Shown one piece after another: positions 43,099 through 46,277 of a stretch of 46,277 nt of DNA. The number at the start of each line of letters is the position of its first letter. The first letter of the stretch is position 1. The notes beneath the pieces are model-generated. The model had not been told where the DNA came from, did no database searches, and was given only the letters and a program-made list of their open reading frames with translations. The stretch comes from Spirochaetia bacterium (lineage in GTDB: Bacteria; Spirochaetota; Spirochaetia; B11-G9). The position numbers and the translations under genes were made by a program. The stretch covers positions 1-46,277 of the forward strand of contig JAQIBN010000264.1 in the NCBI GenBank assembly GCA_027859095.1, given 5' to 3'.

Positions 43099-44961
43099 AT
43101 GCCGGCAAAAATTAGTCGTTTCACTGTATTTACAATTGTAACTTCAATTTTTGTGCTACTTATTATTTGGAAATACGTGGTCATAATGTTAATATCACCT
43201 ACACCTGAATCCAGAGTAAGCGGACCTGCCCAAATTATAGAAAGAGGGCCTATTTTAGATCGTAATGGGAGAATTTTAGCAATCCAGACCCAAATGGATT
43301 CTGTTACAGCATGGATGCCCAATATTACTGATAAAGATACTACTGCCTCTTTACTTGCCAATGCACTTAATATGGATCTGGCAATTATCCAAAAAAAGTT
43401 TGAAAACTACACTGGTTTTGTGTATATAAAACGAAAAATTTCTCCTACAGAAAGTATGCGTATTAAAGATCTTTTTTCAGAAGGCAATTTAGCAGGCATT
43501 TCTCTTGAGCCCGAATATGGGAGAAATTACCCTGAACAGAATTTAACATCTCATTTAAGTGGTTTTATAGGAATCGATAATAGTGGTCTCGATGGAATAG
43601 AACTTAGCTACAATGATATCTTAGCTCCAAAATTGGATTCAACTGATGAAATCATATATGGTAATCAACTTTTTCTTACAATAGACCTTAATATTCAATA
43701 CTTTTCAAGAAAACTCGCAGAGAAAGCCTACTCAGAATATAATGCAGATTCAGTTATGATATTAGCAATGAATGCAAAAGATGGTGATATTCTTAGCTGG
43801 GTGTCAATGCCGGATTACAACCCCAATATTTTTGGCCAGGCAAGCCTTAAAGAAAAGAACAATCTACCTGTTACCTACGCATTTGAGCCCGGATCAGTTT
43901 TCAAGGTTTTTAGTCTGGCATCAGAAATGGAAATAGGGGGAATTAATGCTAATACCCATTTTTATTGCAGTGGTCATTATGAAAATCAATTTCCAGATGA
44001 ATTGGTACGAATAAATGATCTTGGAGTTCATGGTGATGTCAGCATTGCAGATATTATTAAATTTTCATGTAATTCGGGAGCTGCTTATGCTTCTGATACA
44101 GTAACGAAAGAAGATTTATATAATAAAATAAATTCATTTGGTTTTAATAGCCGTACAGGTTTACCTTTCCCCGGGGAAACCTCAGGAATATTAAATAAAC
44201 CCGAAAACTGGTCAGGGAGATCAAAACCAACTATTGCAATTGGCCAGGAAATATCAGTATCCGCTATTCAGATGATAACTGCAGCAACAGTTATAACAAA
44301 TCAGGGGACCCTTCTTGAACCTCATATTATTGATAAAATTGTTTCTCCCGAAGGAAAACTAATAAAAGATTTCAAAAGAGAACCTGTAAGACATGTGATA
44401 AAACCAGAAATTGCAAAATCCTTACTTCTTATGATGGAAACAGCTACAGAACAGGGAGGAACGGCCAGAAGAGCAGCAATTGAAGGTCTAAGAATATCAG
44501 CAAAAACAGGAACTGCTCAAAAAATAGATCCAAAAAGTGGACAGTATTCTCCTAACTCATTTGTTGCCTCAACTTTGGCAATTTTCCCTACCCAAAACCC
44601 ACAAATAATAATATATATAGTTATAGATACTCCTAAAGGAGATGAGTTTTACGGAGGACGTATTGTCACTCCTATTATAAAAGAATTAATCGAAGAACTA
44701 GTGAGATATCTGGATATCCCAATTGAAACTGAAAAACTAATAGAACATTCCGGGATTATGACATTAAATAGATCAGAATTACTTGTTCCAGGAGAAAAAA
44801 TACCAAACCTCATGGGTATTTCAAAAAGAGAAATTCTCCCATTACTATCTGTTCCCGATATATCTATAAATATAGAAGGTGAAGGGTGGGTTATAAGTCA
44901 GGACCCTCCTTATGGAACAGAAATAAAAAAAGGTATGATAATTAATTTGGAGCTTCAGTGA
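43099..44961 (+). CDS. Class B penicillin-binding protein (FtsI/PBP2-like) with PASTA-like tail
   Basis: A 620-residue monofunctional transpeptidase. A membrane anchor (residues about 6-32) leads to the dimerisation domain (RGPILDRNGRILA) and the transpeptidase fold: SVFK (active Ser266), SCN (323-325) and KTG (469-471). The final 55 residues (VPNLMGISKREILPLL ... ISQDPPYGTEIKKG) form one PASTA-like repeat. It belongs to the FtsI/SpoVD group that crosslinks septal peptidoglycan. AGAGGG lies 7 nt before the ATG. It overlaps the next gene by 4 bp. Confidence 0.95.
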   Translation: MPAKISRFTVFTIVTSIFVLLIIWKYVVIMLISPTPESRVSGPAQIIERGPILDRNGRILAIQTQMDSVTAWMPNITDKDTTASLLANALNMDLAIIQKKFENYTGFVYIKRKISPTESMRIKDLFSEGNLAGISLEPEYGRNYPEQNLTSHLSGFIGIDNSGLDGIELSYNDILAPKLDSTDEIIYGNQLFLTIDLNIQYFSRKLAEKAYSEYNADSVMILAMNAKDGDILSWVSMPDYNPNIFGQASLKEKNNLPVTYAFEPGSVFKVFSLASEMEIGGINANTHFYCSGHYENQFPDELVRINDLGVHGDVSIADIIKFSCNSGAAYASDTVTKEDLYNKINSFGFNSRTGLPFPGETSGILNKPENWSGRSKPTIAIGQEISVSAIQMITAATVITNQGTLLEPHIIDKIVSPEGKLIKDFKREPVRHVIKPEIAKSLLLMMETATEQGGTARRAAIEGLRISAKTGTAQKIDPKSGQYSPNSFVASTLAIFPTQNPQIIIYIVIDTPKGDEFYGGRIVTPIIKELIEELVRYLDIPIETEKLIEHSGIMTLNRSELLVPGEKIPNLMGISKREILPLLSVPDISINIEGEGWVISQDPPYGTEIKKGMIINLELQ

Positions 44962-46277
44962 GTTTTTTTGATAAAAATATTGACCTCCTTTGTTTAAAAT
45001 ATCCGGAATTCAGAACTGATGTTCTCGAAATTTTCCAGAATGAATGCAGTGAATGCAGTATGATTATTACACTAAGCAAATCAGGCCTGCCCACTGCAAC
45101 TGTAAATGGTAAATTCATCCACTCAAACAGAGAACCTGTCCGTGAAGCTGAAAAACTTGTAGATTCAGAAATACCAAAAGATATATCTGCATGTATAGTA
45201 GAGGGCTTTGGCCTGGGATACTATGTAGAGGCAATACTTAACCTAAGACCTAATATTCCAATAATTATTGTAGAATCATCCGGAGAGCGATTTTTAAAGG
45301 CCCTTGAGGCAAGAGATTTTTCACTTATCTTAACATCCCCTATGATAAGTATACTAATTGGCAATGAAAGTGAATCTATCAGACATATTCTCCCAGGGCT
45401 TCCAAAAGGAAGTATTCAAATTTTTAAACACAGAGCACTTTATGAACTTCATATTGAATACTACAGAGAAATTGATACTCTGGTTCAGAATTTTATTTCC
45501 AGAAGAGATGTAAATACTGCAACACTAAATAGATTTGGAGAACTTTGGGTAAGAAATTTAATTAATAATTTAGATTATCTGCCAGAGGCAGGTAATGTAG
45601 GAGATCTGTCAGGGATATTTAATAATGTACCAGTACTTCTTTTAGCTGCCGGCCCATCATTGGATCAATTATTACCCCATATGGAGAAACTTCATAAACG
45701 ATTTATTATTGTTGCTGTTGATACGTCTGCAATTGTACTTATGGAAGCCGGATGCATACCTGATTTTACCGTTATTGTAGATCCACAGTACTGGAACACC
45801 AGACATCTGGATAGAGCAGATTTAAATAAAACTATACTTATATCAGAATCCTCAACTCATCCTGGTATATTTAAAAAAGAACACCGTAAAATATTTTTCT
45901 GCGGATCCCTTTTTCCTTTAGGGATATTTATGGAAAAGTATGGTGGTCATAAAAAACGTCTTGCAGCTGGAGGCTCTGTAGCTACTACAGCATGGGATTT
46001 TTGTCGTCTGTTAAGCAATGGGGAAATTTTTTGTGGAGGACTGGATCTGGGCTTTCCAAATAATAAAACTCATTTCCATGGTAGTTTTTTTGAAGAAAAG
46101 ATACATACAGAAACTACCAGGGAAACCCCTGCTGAAAATTATGCCTATAGTTATTTGAGCAGTGGAAATACTTTTTTAAGTAAAAATAACCTGGGAACAA
46201 AAACACTTACAGATCAGCGCTTATCTATCTACATACAATGGTTTGAAGAACAAATAAACATAAATAAAATTGAAAAT
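44958..46277 (+). CDS. DUF115 motility-associated glycosyltransferase-like protein (3' end outside window)
   Basis: The frame opens at GTG 44958 (GTGA overlap with the PBP stop, GGAG 5-6 nt upstream) and stays open for 440 codons to the right edge. After an N-terminal domain with IVEGFGLGYYVEAIL, it reaches the DUF115 core: LLLAAGPSLDQLL (about 227-239), IVAVDTSAIVLMEAGCIPDF, IVDPQYWN and CGGLDLGF. DUF115 proteins, called MAF or flagellin-modification glycosyltransferases in motile bacteria, are thought to attach nonulosonic acids to flagellin. Substrate here is inferred from family only. No stop inside the window. Confidence 0.88.
   Translation, partial: MSFFDKNIDLLCLKYPEFRTDVLEIFQNECSECSMIITLSKSGLPTATVNGKFIHSNREPVREAEKLVDSEIPKDISACIVEGFGLGYYVEAILNLRPNIPIIIVESSGERFLKALEARDFSLILTSPMISILIGNESESIRHILPGLPKGSIQIFKHRALYELHIEYYREIDTLVQNFISRRDVNTATLNRFGELWVRNLINNLDYLPEAGNVGDLSGIFNNVPVLLLAAGPSLDQLLPHMEKLHKRFIIVAVDTSAIVLMEAGCIPDFTVIVDPQYWNTRHLDRADLNKTILISESSTHPGIFKKEHRKIFFCGSLFPLGIFMEKYGGHKKRLAAGGSVATTAWDFCRLLSNGEIFCGGLDLGFPNNKTHFHGSFFEEKIHTETTRETPAENYAYSYLSSGNTFLSKNNLGTKTLTDQRLSIYIQWFEEQININKIEN

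Noticed and set aside
43026-43361. Upstream extension of the M23 peptidase frame to 43361
   Set aside because: It would run antisense through the first 260 bp of the PBP gene and adds non-conserved hydrophobic sequence; a start near 43025 is sufficient.
1-46277. tRNA, rRNA, CRISPR array, prophage or complete IS element
   Set aside because: No cloverleaf with a GTTCGA-type T-loop, no rRNA signature, no regularly spaced repeats and no phage structural genes were found by reading; a covariance-model search would be the decisive test.

Overview
The window is AT-rich (GC by eye in the mid to upper 30s percent) and bacterial. Several features point to a spirochaete, most likely a free-living or gut member of the Spirochaetales. 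These are a motility-associated DUF115 glycosyltransferase-like protein, a lipoprotein with a loose spirochaetal lipobox, an FtsI/PBP2-type protein with a single PASTA-like tail, and flagellar/sugar-type accessory genes. The taxonomic placement is inference; no rRNA or tRNA gene is present to settle it. Layout: 1-4.3 kb holds the first codons of a gene leaving the left edge, serS, and a three-gene ECF-type vitamin/metabolite importer (fused double ATPase, EcfT, S component). 4.4-7.8 kb (minus strand) holds a PilZ-like protein coupled to a phosphoribosyltransferase-like gene that is broken at a run of nine G, then a DUF47-PiT phosphate uptake pair. 7.9-12.6 kb (plus) holds pncB overlapping a NeuB/SpsE-type sugar-acid synthase, a structured intergenic region, and leuCD ending in a strong hairpin. 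12.7-19.2 kb holds a decayed oxidoreductase fragment and a complete five-component peptide-type ABC importer whose binding-protein gene carries a one-base frameshift. 19.6-24.8 kb is a degraded zone. It has an intact DRTGG plus CBS/HATPase regulatory pair, normally seen beside [FeFe]-hydrogenase genes, and then fragments of a molybdopterin oxidoreductase, a Crp/Fnr regulator and a flavodiiron protein. The last two are cut at one shared junction. These are followed by intact sixA and metallo-beta-lactamase genes, a tiny SD-led ORF with its own terminator, and an ECF sigma factor pseudogene with three lesions. 25-35 kb holds a DUF1349 protein, then glgA and glgC, between which sits a minus-strand DNA-damage block: mrfA-mrfB (helicase-exonuclease) and umuD-umuC-SRAP. 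A remnant REP-associated transposase bounded by 14-bp repeats lies inside that block. 35-39 kb (minus) holds a Nudix hydrolase, two membrane proteins of unknown role, the NAD(P)HX repair enzyme and a lipoprotein. 39-46.3 kb holds secA, a LysM-M23 murein endopeptidase, a class B penicillin-binding protein, and a DUF115 gene running off the right edge. How the parts relate: several housekeeping blocks (protein export, cell wall, NAD salvage and repair, glycogen synthesis) are intact. The 12.7-15 and 20.9-25.8 kb stretches show repeated frameshifts, in-frame stops and truncations. Some single-base lesions fall in homopolymers and could be sequencing errors; the sigma factor and the crp/fprA junction cannot be explained that way. 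No CRISPR array, prophage or complete insertion sequence was seen.
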